64,000 bases of DNA from Candidatus Magnetocorallium paracelense (lineage in GTDB: Bacteria; Nitrospirota; Thermodesulfovibrionia; Thermodesulfovibrionales; Magnetobacteriaceae), in the NCBI GenBank assembly GCA_029001845.1, contig JAREWP010000049.1, forward strand, positions 130,706 to 194,705. Reading direction: 5' to 3'. A program made the position numbers and the translations under genes. The notes under the pieces were generated by a model. It was not told the origin of the DNA. It did no database searches and saw only the letters and a program-made list of their open reading frames with translations. Of this stretch, positions 46,080-55,583 are shown in pieces; the stretch's first letter is position 1; each line of letters starts with the position of its first letter.

Positions 46080-46355
46080 ATTTGTAATGCAGTTATAAGC
46101 TCGCCTAATAGAAATAGATATTTATTTAAAGGGGTAAGTGAACTTATTCAAATTTACTGATAAGACATTAATGCACCAATAAATGTAACATCGTAGCTAT
46201 TGTATTCCATTTATGAAGATACAATTTAAAAAGGCGGGTTTACTAATGTAATATTCATTAAGAAAAAACTGTTATATTCCTTTAGCAATTCTCAATTCCA
46301 TAGTCAAGACTTCTATCACTTTTTCTGTCTCTACCAGAAATTTCCAGCTCATGTT

Positions 46356-47357
46356 CTACCGGTAGAATCTTTTTCTTAAACCTATAGCAATGTTTATCGC
46401 CTGCATAAGACGTTTAGAAGAAGCACATTCCCATTCTCCCAGATATTTAACTTCAGAAGCTCCAGTACCTTTTTTGAAGTTAAAAACTCCTCTATTATTA
46501 GAAGTATCTACTCCTCCTAAATCGTAAAAAAGAATATTCCTCAACCTACATTGCAACAGAAGTGTCCATAAAAGTATATTTGAAGCATATAACTTCCTTC
46601 CTTCAGATGATGAGGCAGCCCAAAAGTCCCACCCCTTATTTCCCAATATGACACACCCTCTGAAAGCTACGATTTTTCCTTTGTCATTCACATATTTAAG
46701 TAAAATGATATTTTCCTTAAAATACGTAAAAAATTCTTCCCACTCAATGGTGTTATACACCTTACTTATATTTTTAAAAGAAAGCATCGATTTGTATACA
46801 GAAGTCAATTCCTCAAAATCATACTTACTACAATGAGAGATATAGTGTTCATATCTTTCTGCTCTCTTTAAATTGCGACGCCAGTTTTTTGAGCAGTTTG
46901 CCAGTAAATTCTTTTCACTTATACTTAAATCAATTACAAGACTCGATTCAGCACCCACTTTAAGGGAGGAATGTTTCCAGCCAATTCTCTCTAAATATGA
47001 GATGTTCAGACTATTACAAGTCTTGTAAGAGCTGAACCTGTAATATAGATTACGTAAGCCCATGGTTTTAGATACTGCTGAAAAAAAATGATCATTTAAA
47101 GTCTTAATATCACCAATGGGGCCACCTGGAATCCAAAAAATTCCGATTTTTAAAGGGAGGACACGAAAAAGTCCCTGTAACATAGAAATGATTTTATTGT
47201 TATCATCCAAAGCGACCCAACGTTGTGGGTCCCAGGCAAAACTCTTCTTATACTCACCCCACTGAAAAGATTGATAGAAATTGTAATCTTCAAATGTTTG
47301 CAAATTCTTATTCCAAGAAGAATGAACAGCGTCGTTATCAACAAGTTTCCATTTCAT
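46356..47357 (-). CDS. FemAB/BioF2-like aminoacyl- or acyltransferase (GNAT fold)
   Basis: 333 residues. Family features: YNFYQSFQWGEYKKSF at the N-terminus, IFWIPGGPIGD, NWRRNLKRAERYEH, the C-terminal RGCVILGNKGWDFWAASS and YDLGGVD near the end. FemAB-type enzymes use aminoacyl-tRNA to extend lipid-linked precursors; in polysaccharide loci the acceptor may be a sugar amine. It could decorate the glycan with an amino acid. Confidence 0.85.
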   Translation of the reverse strand: MKWKLVDNDAVHSSWNKNLQTFEDYNFYQSFQWGEYKKSFAWDPQRWVALDDNNKIISMLQGLFRVLPLKIGIFWIPGGPIGDIKTLNDHFFSAVSKTMGLRNLYYRFSSYKTCNSLNISYLERIGWKHSSLKVGAESSLVIDLSISEKNLLANCSKNWRRNLKRAERYEHYISHCSKYDFEELTSVYKSMLSFKNISKVYNTIEWEEFFTYFKENIILLKYVNDKGKIVAFRGCVILGNKGWDFWAASSSEGRKLYASNILLWTLLLQCRLRNILFYDLGGVDTSNNRGVFNFKKGTGASEVKYLGEWECASSKRLMQAINIAIGLRKRFYR

Positions 47358-47390
47358 TACTTTAATAGCTATTTATAAGATGAAAAGCAC

Positions 47391-48416
47391 TTAATTATTG
47401 TGAAAAATAAATTTTCCTAACTTTAACTTTATAAAACTCAATTGACCTAAAAAAAATCTATAATACAAATTAGAAGACAAAGGAGGAAGCAGATTAGAGA
47501 AAAAACGTAAGCAATTTTTTACTATCATAGAATAATAAATTATTTTATTAAAACTCTTCTTTAGCTTAGGCATTGTTATCGGATAACTGTTTCTTTTCAT
47601 GGATTTATAAAGAAGAAACTCTATACTGGAAATGTCATCGGTGCTTAAAAACTTTTTATAATTATTAATTCTCTCATCGGTTACTCCTTTATTGTGTTTC
47701 AAATAATAATACTCAATTGAATATGACTGATTATTAAAAGATGTTTCAAGCAAGCAAGGGTTAAATTTAATGCCTATATGGCGACAAATCTTCATCAGTT
47801 CCTTTTCAGACTGAACTACCATGTCTTCATACTTAATTTTTATCCATACACTTTTACTAAAAAAAAATTCATAGATATTGGATAAAAAATCAATAAAAAA
47901 ATAATGAGCACAGAAAGACTCTAATAGATATTTTCTATTTTCAATCTTCTTCAAAGAATTATAAACTGCTCTTGGGTCGCGATATAAATAGATAACCTTA
48001 AAGTTTCCCGAGAAAAAACTTTTTAGTAAAGGCAGCACATAAATATGCTCAGGAGTTTTCTCTACCAGCATCTTCTTATTGCTCTTATCAGATTTATCAA
48101 AGTGTCTATAAAAAACTTCATAGAGTGCAAGGAAATAATCTTTTAAATTGTTTCCATTATTTATATAACTCATATATAGTGCCAGAATGTTATTGCCGGT
48201 TTCACTATTCTTCTCAAATGAATATCTAAATCTTCTGGTTAATATGTCAATCAGTTCCTTTTTGTTCCTCCATGGTCTTTGTAAAAAAAAGGTTTCGTGA
48301 GGATAAACAAGAAGCTCGGGATGGCCGTCTAACAATGATATCGTCATAGTTGTACCAGATCTGGGACAACCTACAATAAAAACAGCATTTTTTGATATCT
48401 CTTTAAAAGGAGTCAT
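47391..48416 (-). CDS. PAPS-dependent sulfotransferase
   Basis: 341 residues. The 5'-phosphosulfate-binding loop VGCPRSGTTM lies near residue 15 and HPELLVYPHETFF follows. The 3'-phosphate-binding segment FKVIYLYRDPRAVYNSLKK (about 140-158) has the conserved R-D-P-R and Ser. It transfers sulfate from PAPS to a hydroxyl or amine acceptor. With the second sulfotransferase and the APS-kinase fusion it makes a sulfation group within the glycan locus. Confidence 0.88.
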   Translation of the reverse strand: MTPFKEISKNAVFIVGCPRSGTTMTISLLDGHPELLVYPHETFFLQRPWRNKKELIDILTRRFRYSFEKNSETGNNILALYMSYINNGNNLKDYFLALYEVFYRHFDKSDKSNKKMLVEKTPEHIYVLPLLKSFFSGNFKVIYLYRDPRAVYNSLKKIENRKYLLESFCAHYFFIDFLSNIYEFFFSKSVWIKIKYEDMVVQSEKELMKICRHIGIKFNPCLLETSFNNQSYSIEYYYLKHNKGVTDERINNYKKFLSTDDISSIEFLLYKSMKRNSYPITMPKLKKSFNKIIYYSMIVKNCLRFFSNLLPPLSSNLYYRFFLGQLSFIKLKLGKFIFHNN

Positions 48417-48439
48417 ATGTAAATAATCATTTTTTATCT

Positions 48440-49942
48440 CTATCGAATGGATGGAATCCAGCTTTTTTGTAACTTTTTTTGATAGCTGTCAATCCACCAT
48501 GCTACCCTCCAATCAACCCTAAAAGCATAAAACTCTTTTTTTAAACGAAACTTGGCAATTGAAACAAGCAGCTTTATTAGCAGTTTTAATTTGTTATCCT
48601 TTAACAGAGCTTTCAAATTTTTTGAAGGGTAGGCCAATGGATAATAAAACTTAACAAAGCTATTGTATTTATCCTTATACTTCTCATCGATCCATGGAGT
48701 ATTAACATTAAGCATACTAAAATGACCCCACTCCTCAAGAATTAAAGGCGGTTTAAAACCTTTTTCAATAGATATCTGATATAATGGTGTGCCAGGGTAT
48801 GGAGTATATAGAAAGGGTGTGAATTGATGATCTCTATAGCGTTCTTTAATCTCTTTAATCATTTTTAAAGATGCTTTTAAATCATCCTTGGGAGCATTTG
48901 GAAATCCTGCGATGATGTAAAATTCTCCAATAATTCCGGAATTATATAATTTCTCAGAAGCCTGATGCGTCTGTTCTACAGAAGTGTCTTTTTGAATAAA
49001 CTGTAGTACTTCATCAGAACCCGACTCAGCACCGATACATAGCTTACGACAGCCGCTTTCGTACAGTAGTTGCAAAAAATTGTCCGAATAACCAACAATT
49101 TGATTTGATCTGACAGAAGCTTCCCATTTGAGATTTATTTCACATGCCTTCATCGCAATCACAATTTTTTCTACTCTCTTCCTATTGATAAAAAAATTAG
49201 TATCAATAAATACGATAGAATCGATAAGATATTTATCCTTTAATAACTTTATAAAAGAAAATACCTCATCAGCGGACCGGCACTGCCACTTCTGTTTATA
49301 CACTGTCTTATCACAACAAAAACCACAACGATAAGGACACCCTTGACTTGTATAATAAGCAATCGTTCTCTTTCCTAAATAACTGGAATAAATGTAGTTT
49401 TCAATATTCAATAAATCCATATCAGGCTGAGGAACACTCTCCATGGAAAATAAATCAATTGTTTCAGTCTTTATAATCTCACTATTTTCTTTATAGTATA
49501 GATTTGGTATCTCCTTCAATTCTCTGATTCCTAAACAAGCATCAACAATATCAGTAATAACAGGCTCTCCATGGCCTACAACAACAGTATCGATAAATTC
49601 ATTTGATATCGTTTGTTCAGGTAAAAGAGATGGATGCCACCCTCCCCAGACAATTCTTGCTTGTGGTGCAATATTTCTGATAAAAATTGAAAACTTAAGA
49701 CCGTCAACTATTTGGTAACCTGTCATTGCACTGATACCAACCATAACAATACGATCTTTTAAAAATTCTATCTTTGACTCATAATCTTCCTCGAATCTGG
49801 AATCAATGATGATTGAATCGTATCCTTTTTTCTTTAATACTGTTGACAGAGAAATAACCGAGTAAGGAACCTGTTTGACCGTTCCGGTTCTAAGGTTTTT
49901 ACTTTCCGTGCAAGGGTAATAAAAAATAATTAAGGGTTTCAT
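48440..49942 (-). CDS. B12-binding-domain radical SAM protein
   Basis: 500 residues. N-terminal cobalamin-binding-like domain (about 1-140: DSRFEEDY, GISAMTGYQ, WGGWHPSLLPE), then radical SAM motif CPYRCGFC (about 198-205) and the barrel. C-terminal part unassigned, with HFSMLNVNTPW. BchE/HpnP-like members do radical methylation or cyclisation at unactivated carbons. Likely to methylate a sugar or lipid of the glycan; unproved. It follows the GT2 at 49987. Confidence 0.87.
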   Translation of the reverse strand: MKPLIIFYYPCTESKNLRTGTVKQVPYSVISLSTVLKKKGYDSIIIDSRFEEDYESKIEFLKDRIVMVGISAMTGYQIVDGLKFSIFIRNIAPQARIVWGGWHPSLLPEQTISNEFIDTVVVGHGEPVITDIVDACLGIRELKEIPNLYYKENSEIIKTETIDLFSMESVPQPDMDLLNIENYIYSSYLGKRTIAYYTSQGCPYRCGFCCDKTVYKQKWQCRSADEVFSFIKLLKDKYLIDSIVFIDTNFFINRKRVEKIVIAMKACEINLKWEASVRSNQIVGYSDNFLQLLYESGCRKLCIGAESGSDEVLQFIQKDTSVEQTHQASEKLYNSGIIGEFYIIAGFPNAPKDDLKASLKMIKEIKERYRDHQFTPFLYTPYPGTPLYQISIEKGFKPPLILEEWGHFSMLNVNTPWIDEKYKDKYNSFVKFYYPLAYPSKNLKALLKDNKLKLLIKLLVSIAKFRLKKEFYAFRVDWRVAWWIDSYQKKLQKSWIPSIR

Positions 49943-49986
49943 TTAACTATCTTTTAAGGTTTATCGGATAAATCGATAGATTTAAT

Positions 49987-50904
49987 TTATATTTTGTTCA
50001 CGGTCTTCCATATTAGGTATTTTATACCGGCAATCTTACGAAACCAATCATCTCTTACAGGCCATTTAAGCATCCCAATAACAAAAAATTTTAAGCCCTT
50101 TAAAATATCACCCTTCAATATTAGTCCCAAACCGGCTGAACTATAAGCTTTGCCCTCATATCTCAATCTCTCAATAAAAGGAAAAGACGTATGATTGCCC
50201 AAATAACAAAAATATTTATCACCGATTTTCAGCAAACAGGAGAGACGCTGATCAATATTTGAGCTTATACTTCCGTCCCTTTCCATATAAAAGCCCAAGG
50301 GCTCATTAATAAAACCGATAGTAATATTTAACAGGGATAATCGTAACCAAAGGTCATAATCCTGTGCAGCCGGAAGTGTTACATCAAAACAGCCGGCCTC
50401 AAGCAGGAACTTTCTCCGAACAATTACCGCTGAAGGTGAAAAACAGTTATTTCTCAGCAACGAGACAAAAAGGCTGATTCTTTTGTTATATTTGCTACTA
50501 TGATCGACAAAATACTCGCGTCCATTATATCTTCTTATCTCATTATGACAAATAAGATCAACAGTTGGATAATTATTAATATAATTTATAGTTTTTTCCA
50601 ATTTTTCCGGCATCCACATGTCGTCAGAATCCAGAAAAGCTATCCAGTCTCCCATAGAAGCATCGATACCCTTGTTCCTGGCGTCTCCGGGTCCTTTATG
50701 AGGATTAGACAGAATTGTAAACTTCTTAAAGTCAGTATTATCAAAAAAATCATCGGCTCTTTTTATAGTCTCATCTGTCGATTCATCATCTGAAATAATG
50801 ATTTCAAAATTTTTGTATGTTTGCGATAATACCGACTCCAGTGTGCGAGTAATAAATTCACCTGAATTATATGTAGGGATTATGACTGAAATTGTGGGGA
50901 ACAT
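49987..50904 (-). CDS. GT2-family glycosyltransferase
   Basis: About 305 residues from ATG 50904, 2 bases after the AsnB-3 stop; the longer reading from 50949 overlaps that gene and begins before the GT-A strand. Motifs: TISVIIPTYNSGEFI, SDDESTDETI, GDARNKGIDASMGDW and the DxD block LDSDDMW. The C-terminal end is hydrophobic and basic. It adds a sugar of unknown type. Confidence 0.88.
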   Translation of the reverse strand: MFPTISVIIPTYNSGEFITRTLESVLSQTYKNFEIIISDDESTDETIKRADDFFDNTDFKKFTILSNPHKGPGDARNKGIDASMGDWIAFLDSDDMWMPEKLEKTINYINNYPTVDLICHNEIRRYNGREYFVDHSSKYNKRISLFVSLLRNNCFSPSAVIVRRKFLLEAGCFDVTLPAAQDYDLWLRLSLLNITIGFINEPLGFYMERDGSISSNIDQRLSCLLKIGDKYFCYLGNHTSFPFIERLRYEGKAYSSAGLGLILKGDILKGLKFFVIGMLKWPVRDDWFRKIAGIKYLIWKTVNKI

Positions 50905-50906
50905 TT

Positions 50907-52775
50907 TTACAAAATAATAACCTCTCGCATTACATGCCTCTTGTACCATAATGTAAAAATGTACAAGGCATACAGTGATTCCGAATAAAAACTAAGCATC
51001 TTTACATTATTCAGTACCTCTTTAATGAAGCTTAAATCCAATATTTCCTTGAAAAGATAAACAGGTTCCTCAAGCAGATGTTTGTAAATAGAAGTTCTTA
51101 AAAAATTGGATACCCAGAATTCAGTGGGGCCGGAAAAACCTGCTTTAGGAAGATGAAGAATTTCATTGGGAAGGATTTCCTTGAAGCTCTCCCTCATAAT
51201 GCCTTTCAATTTATTTTCATGGAACTTAATGTTATATGGTATTTTGTAGCAGGTTTCAACGAGTCTGTGATCCAAAATCGGCACCCTGCCCTCAAGTGAC
51301 ACAGCCATTGTCATCTTATCCAGAAGAGACAAAATATTATTCACAAGATAATCCTGCAAATCCATACTCATTAAGTGATCGATGTTTGGCGTGAACGTGT
51401 CGGATAAAACATACTTTTCATAATGTTGAATGGTCATCTCTATCATTTTATCGTAATATGAACTATCTCGAAAAGCTTTCTTCAAGAAAGTATAATTAAC
51501 ACCTGATATGCCGGCAGCATAAAAAAGAGGCGGATGAATTACCTTTTCACCTCTATCAATATTATGACTTTTAATAATATTTCCTATTTTTATCCTAATA
51601 CCATAAGGTAATGTTTTAATTAAATTCCATGGGAAAAAATTTAATATATATCTGTTATAACCTCCAAACACTTCATCTCCGCCCGTACCGTTAAGAATGA
51701 CTTTGATTCCTCTTGAAACAGCGACTTTTGACAACAATAAGGTAGGGATCATTGCATTATCAAAAAGTGGTTCATCTAAATTCTCAATAACTTCAGAGAG
51801 CACATCCATAATATCACTACCTTCAAGAAGTAATTCGAAGTGGTTTGTTTTAAATCTCCTGGCAATCATCCCGGCATAGGGTAATTCGTTAACTCCTCCT
51901 TTAAAACCTACAGAGAATGTGTCAATCTTTTCTCCTATTTGCTCTGATATAAGCGCAACAACAGCTGAACTGTCAATTCCACCGGAAAGGAAAGTCCCGA
52001 CAGGTACATCGCTCCTTAGTTGTATCTTTATGGAGCTTCTCATAAGATCAAGGATTAACTCTTTATACTCTTGCAGGGAATTCAGGTGAAGGTTACCACA
52101 TTTATTGATCTCCCAATATCTCTTTTTTTCTATAAATCCGTTCTCCTTTATTCTCAGGAAATGTCCGGGCTCAAGTTTATAAATGTTCTTAAAAGCTGAG
52201 TTCGGATATGAAATATAGGACATGTTCATATATTGCAAAAAAGCGGGTAAATGTATATCTTTATCAGAAATTCCTGACTGGGTAAGCGAAAAGAGAAGGG
52301 ATGAAAAAGAAAAAGAATCCTTTTCTTTCTTATAGAAGAGCGGTTTTATTCCCATTCTGTCTCTAAAAAGAAACAGTTCCTGATCCTTTGCATCCCACAC
52401 GGCAAATGCGAACATACCGTTAAGCAGTTTTACACATTCGCTTCCGCTTTCTTCAAAGAGATGCACAATAACCTCTGTGTCACTCTTTGTTTTAAACAGA
52501 TGCCCCTTCCTCTCCAGATCAGCTCTTAATTCAATATAATTATAAATCTCCCCATTATGAACCACAGTAAATCGACCATCTTCACTGTGGACCGGCTGAC
52601 GTCCTCCTTTTATATCAATAATTGCAAGTCTTCTTATGCCAAGTCCTATATTTTTATCGATAAAATATCCCTCTTCGTCAGGCCCTCTGTTAAACATAAG
52701 CAGGGTCATCTCTTTTATTTCTTCTTCATCAATATGGCTCCCTTTAAACATCAACTTTCCACAAATTCCACACAT
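50907..52775 (-). CDS. asnB: AsnB-type glutamine-dependent amidotransferase (third of three)
   Basis: About 622 residues from ATG 52775, chosen because Cys2 must be N-terminal (MCGICGKL); the reading from 52790 would bury it. Blocks: RRLAIIDIKGGRQP, HNGEIYNYIELR, KSDTEVIVHLF, LSGGIDSSAV, LNGTGGDEVFGGYNRY and LEGRVPILDHRLVE. All catalytic residues are retained. Overlaps nothing, and lies between heparinase II/III and GT2 genes in one minus-strand run. Confidence 0.92.
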   Translation of the reverse strand: MCGICGKLMFKGSHIDEEEIKEMTLLMFNRGPDEEGYFIDKNIGLGIRRLAIIDIKGGRQPVHSEDGRFTVVHNGEIYNYIELRADLERKGHLFKTKSDTEVIVHLFEESGSECVKLLNGMFAFAVWDAKDQELFLFRDRMGIKPLFYKKEKDSFSFSSLLFSLTQSGISDKDIHLPAFLQYMNMSYISYPNSAFKNIYKLEPGHFLRIKENGFIEKKRYWEINKCGNLHLNSLQEYKELILDLMRSSIKIQLRSDVPVGTFLSGGIDSSAVVALISEQIGEKIDTFSVGFKGGVNELPYAGMIARRFKTNHFELLLEGSDIMDVLSEVIENLDEPLFDNAMIPTLLLSKVAVSRGIKVILNGTGGDEVFGGYNRYILNFFPWNLIKTLPYGIRIKIGNIIKSHNIDRGEKVIHPPLFYAAGISGVNYTFLKKAFRDSSYYDKMIEMTIQHYEKYVLSDTFTPNIDHLMSMDLQDYLVNNILSLLDKMTMAVSLEGRVPILDHRLVETCYKIPYNIKFHENKLKGIMRESFKEILPNEILHLPKAGFSGPTEFWVSNFLRTSIYKHLLEEPVYLFKEILDLSFIKEVLNNVKMLSFYSESLYALYIFTLWYKRHVMREVIIL

Positions 52776-52780
52776 CGTTT

Positions 52781-54697
52781 TTATTCCCACTCTAAAGTAT
52801 AGCTATTACTAATAGGGAGCTGTACAACCATCTCAAATCGTAAGGTTTTTGCATTTACTTTTTTGCCATATGCAGGAAAAAAAAAGTCATTCATAATATC
52901 GATGCTTTCATTATATAAAACTCCGGTACTATTATGAGATGATGACTTCATATTAAATTCCATGGATGTAACACCCTTTATTCCAATTATTTTAAAAGCT
53001 CTTTCCATATCGGTATTTTCGGCTTTCAGACCGGGAGGCAAATGAAAATAGGTAGTCACCTTGTGTTTTTTATTTCCATTTATTCTATCCTTGATTACCA
53101 GCCTGCTATTCCGGATATGGAATGATCTTTCAAACTTTATTTTATCTCCACTAATTCTGGTGAATCCTGAATGTGTAATTTTAAAAAAAAAATCCATACC
53201 CCGCCATTCATGAAAACATGTGACTTCAGATTCTTTGTAAAAAAAAGGATAACGATCGTTTTTATAGTATAAAAAGGGATCAAGTCCGTCTATTATTACT
53301 TGATTATGAGCCTGTCCAGTGACTCCATAAAAACCAACTTTATCTTCATAATAGTTGTATCTTCCAGGGTCAGTAAAGAGATATTCTCCATCAAAAAATA
53401 ATACAAAAGAACCGGTATCACAATGTCCATGAGAAGGGAATAAAGGAATACCTTTTTGCTCAACATGCCAGAAAACAGTTAAGGAATGCAGATCAAGTCT
53501 GTACCATCCACTTTCATGAAAATGCTTAAAAGATTCATTACCGAATACTTCAGAATTCGCTGTATCCTTAACGTTAACAAAAGCTGGCTCAAAAAGAGCG
53601 GACCATCCACTGTTTTTTGGTTTCACGGGAATCCTATGAAGTGAGTAAATATCCAATGCAGGTTTTGACCATGGAAGAGAAATAAGCCAGCTTGGGGGAG
53701 AATCAGGAGAAACATCGCCAATCAGCGGAATTCTCCAATCATTTTCAATTCTGTTATATACAAGAAAAAACCAGCAGGCAGGCAGCATTTTTTTTAGCAA
53801 AGATTTAAAATATTCCATAAAATTCATTATTTCCGCCTTAACGGAAAAAACGTAGAGCTCGAGAAACCACCTGGTTACAAGAAAGTGATAGTGTGTTGAT
53901 CCTTCCCTTAAAAACCCCTCTTTAGTAATCAATGTCTCTGATGCATTTTTAATAATTTTTCCTGCAAAGTCTATGAATGAAGATTGGTTAAAGAAAACTC
54001 CCGAGAAAAAAAGACTACGAGCATTGTTTAAAATATGATTGTTAATCCTATCTTCGGAAAAATACTCGAGATTATCTGAGACATAATATGTTGTATCAAT
54101 TAAATTGGCTATAATTAAGTCTGAAGGAGCAGCATTGCGCCCTGTTTTATAAAAAAATAAGATAAAGTTGCAAATTCTCTCAGCAGCCGTATAGGTCTCA
54201 AAAGCTCTACAAATTTTATCTGAGTCCATCTTTATTATCCAATCCGTAATTATTTTTTCTCCATTTGTATAAGGGATAAAGTCATGACATTCTGTAAGTT
54301 TAAATAAAAGCCAATTCCATCTGTGAAGAGCAGTCGTTTGTTCAATATCATTTAACCTCTGATGCCAATCAGGGATGTCATTGTATTCAATATCTTTACC
54401 GGCAAGAGTTATTGTAGCTTGATTAGAATGAATACAATCGGTTACTATAAAATCATATTCAAACATTTGTAGATTAAGCTTCCTAATAGAATATGATAAA
54501 AAAGGTTTGCTTTCAAGTATTGTATTATAGTAATACTTTTTAACTTCATCAGGATAAATATCCCTTTTTTTACTTAAATTATAAATTTTTTTTGCTCCAA
54601 GTTTATCAAGGAAAAAAGCAAAAGTTTTCAGAGCCAGATCAGGTTCCTTGAATATAGTAAAGAAAAAATTAATAAGTTCTTTTTTTATTTGATTCAT
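52781..54697 (-). CDS. Heparinase II/III-family polysaccharide lyase-like protein
   Basis: 638 residues. N-terminal alpha-helical toroid (about 60-400) with ALHRWNWLLFKLTE and GSTHYHFLVTRWFLELYVF; the beta-rich C-terminal domain has FPSHGHCDTGSF, FTDPGRYNYY and QAHNQVIIDG, the conserved His and Tyr block. No signal peptide is apparent. Such proteins lie in many exopolysaccharide and exosortase loci, where they may trim or edit the polymer during export. Whether it degrades or remodels is not readable. Confidence 0.88.
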   Translation of the reverse strand: MNQIKKELINFFFTIFKEPDLALKTFAFFLDKLGAKKIYNLSKKRDIYPDEVKKYYYNTILESKPFLSYSIRKLNLQMFEYDFIVTDCIHSNQATITLAGKDIEYNDIPDWHQRLNDIEQTTALHRWNWLLFKLTECHDFIPYTNGEKIITDWIIKMDSDKICRAFETYTAAERICNFILFFYKTGRNAAPSDLIIANLIDTTYYVSDNLEYFSEDRINNHILNNARSLFFSGVFFNQSSFIDFAGKIIKNASETLITKEGFLREGSTHYHFLVTRWFLELYVFSVKAEIMNFMEYFKSLLKKMLPACWFFLVYNRIENDWRIPLIGDVSPDSPPSWLISLPWSKPALDIYSLHRIPVKPKNSGWSALFEPAFVNVKDTANSEVFGNESFKHFHESGWYRLDLHSLTVFWHVEQKGIPLFPSHGHCDTGSFVLFFDGEYLFTDPGRYNYYEDKVGFYGVTGQAHNQVIIDGLDPFLYYKNDRYPFFYKESEVTCFHEWRGMDFFFKITHSGFTRISGDKIKFERSFHIRNSRLVIKDRINGNKKHKVTTYFHLPPGLKAENTDMERAFKIIGIKGVTSMEFNMKSSSHNSTGVLYNESIDIMNDFFFPAYGKKVNAKTLRFEMVVQLPISNSYTLEWE

Positions 54698-54845
54698 TTT
54701 AAAATTTAAGACTTACAGACCTTTCCGGCATATCATGAAGCAAAAAGGAGAGAACACAGATAATCGGTTTACTCTGTGTTCAATAAAAATAATTGCTGCT
54801 TTTTGCGCTCAATTTTATTTATAAATGCCTAAGTGGCTGAATATA

Positions 54846-55571
54846 TTAATCTGTAAATATATAATCTAACCTTTCCAGTTCTTTTTGAGAGTAACCTGCG
54901 ATAACGAACTTTTTCTCAATATCTGTACTCATTTTGAAAAGGCTCCTGTTATTTTTTATATAAACAGAAGAACCTTGGAAAGGAGAGTTAACAAGAGCAT
55001 TATTTATATCAAAATTAGAAAAAAGGGTTCTGTAGCAGGATTTTAGAAAATCTTTTGTTCTTCTGTTTATATAATTAAGCTTTTTAATTTGATTATGCAA
55101 TGCAATGAAAATCATATGAATCACATCAAATCCAAAATATTTTTTATCAGCGTAATGAAAGTGTTCCCAATCTATGACGTTAAAATCACTTACTGTTTTA
55201 CTAAAAACATTGCAGAGAGCCAGGTCACCATGAATAAAAAAAAAGGATGGTGTAGACCATATTTTTTTATAAAAATCTATGATATGCTCAATCATTTCCT
55301 CATTACCTGAAATCTTAGCTTCAGGATCATATTTCTTACCTTTAAATTCAGGAATATCAATCTCATAAAAAAATTTTTTAGTGAGTATTGCAGGATTTTC
55401 TACTCCCTTCAATGTGTAAAAATATTCGTATCCTCTCATTTCATTTTCAATGATTAAATTAGCCTCTGTTGACAATGCAACTTTTTTATAAAAAGAACAT
55501 GAATTTAAATAACACTTGAACAAAGCGATATTGTTTTCATGTGGGCTGTTGGAAATTAGTTCAACTAGCAA
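54846..55571 (-). CDS. APH/choline-kinase-like phosphotransferase, short
   Basis: 241 residues from a TTG. The Brenner-type kinase motif HGDLALCNVF (about 125-135) and IDWEHFHYADKKYFGFDVIHM (DFG-like metal site) are clear. The N-lobe is short and the usual lysine-bearing strand cannot be pointed out, so the start may be wrong or the gene truncated. It may phosphorylate a sugar or lipid head group of the glycan. It lies 12 bases after the methyltransferase gene. Confidence 0.7.
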   Translation of the reverse strand: MLVELISNSPHENNIALFKCYLNSCSFYKKVALSTEANLIIENEMRGYEYFYTLKGVENPAILTKKFFYEIDIPEFKGKKYDPEAKISGNEEMIEHIIDFYKKIWSTPSFFFIHGDLALCNVFSKTVSDFNVIDWEHFHYADKKYFGFDVIHMIFIALHNQIKKLNYINRRTKDFLKSCYRTLFSNFDINNALVNSPFQGSSVYIKNNRSLFKMSTDIEKKFVIAGYSQKELERLDYIFTD

Positions 55572-55583
55572 AACGCAAGATAT

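Noticed and set aside
30954..54697. Exosortase/PEP-CTERM locus
   Set aside because: AsnB, FemAB, heparinase and WecA-like genes fit, but no exosortase or PEP-CTERM protein is in the window.
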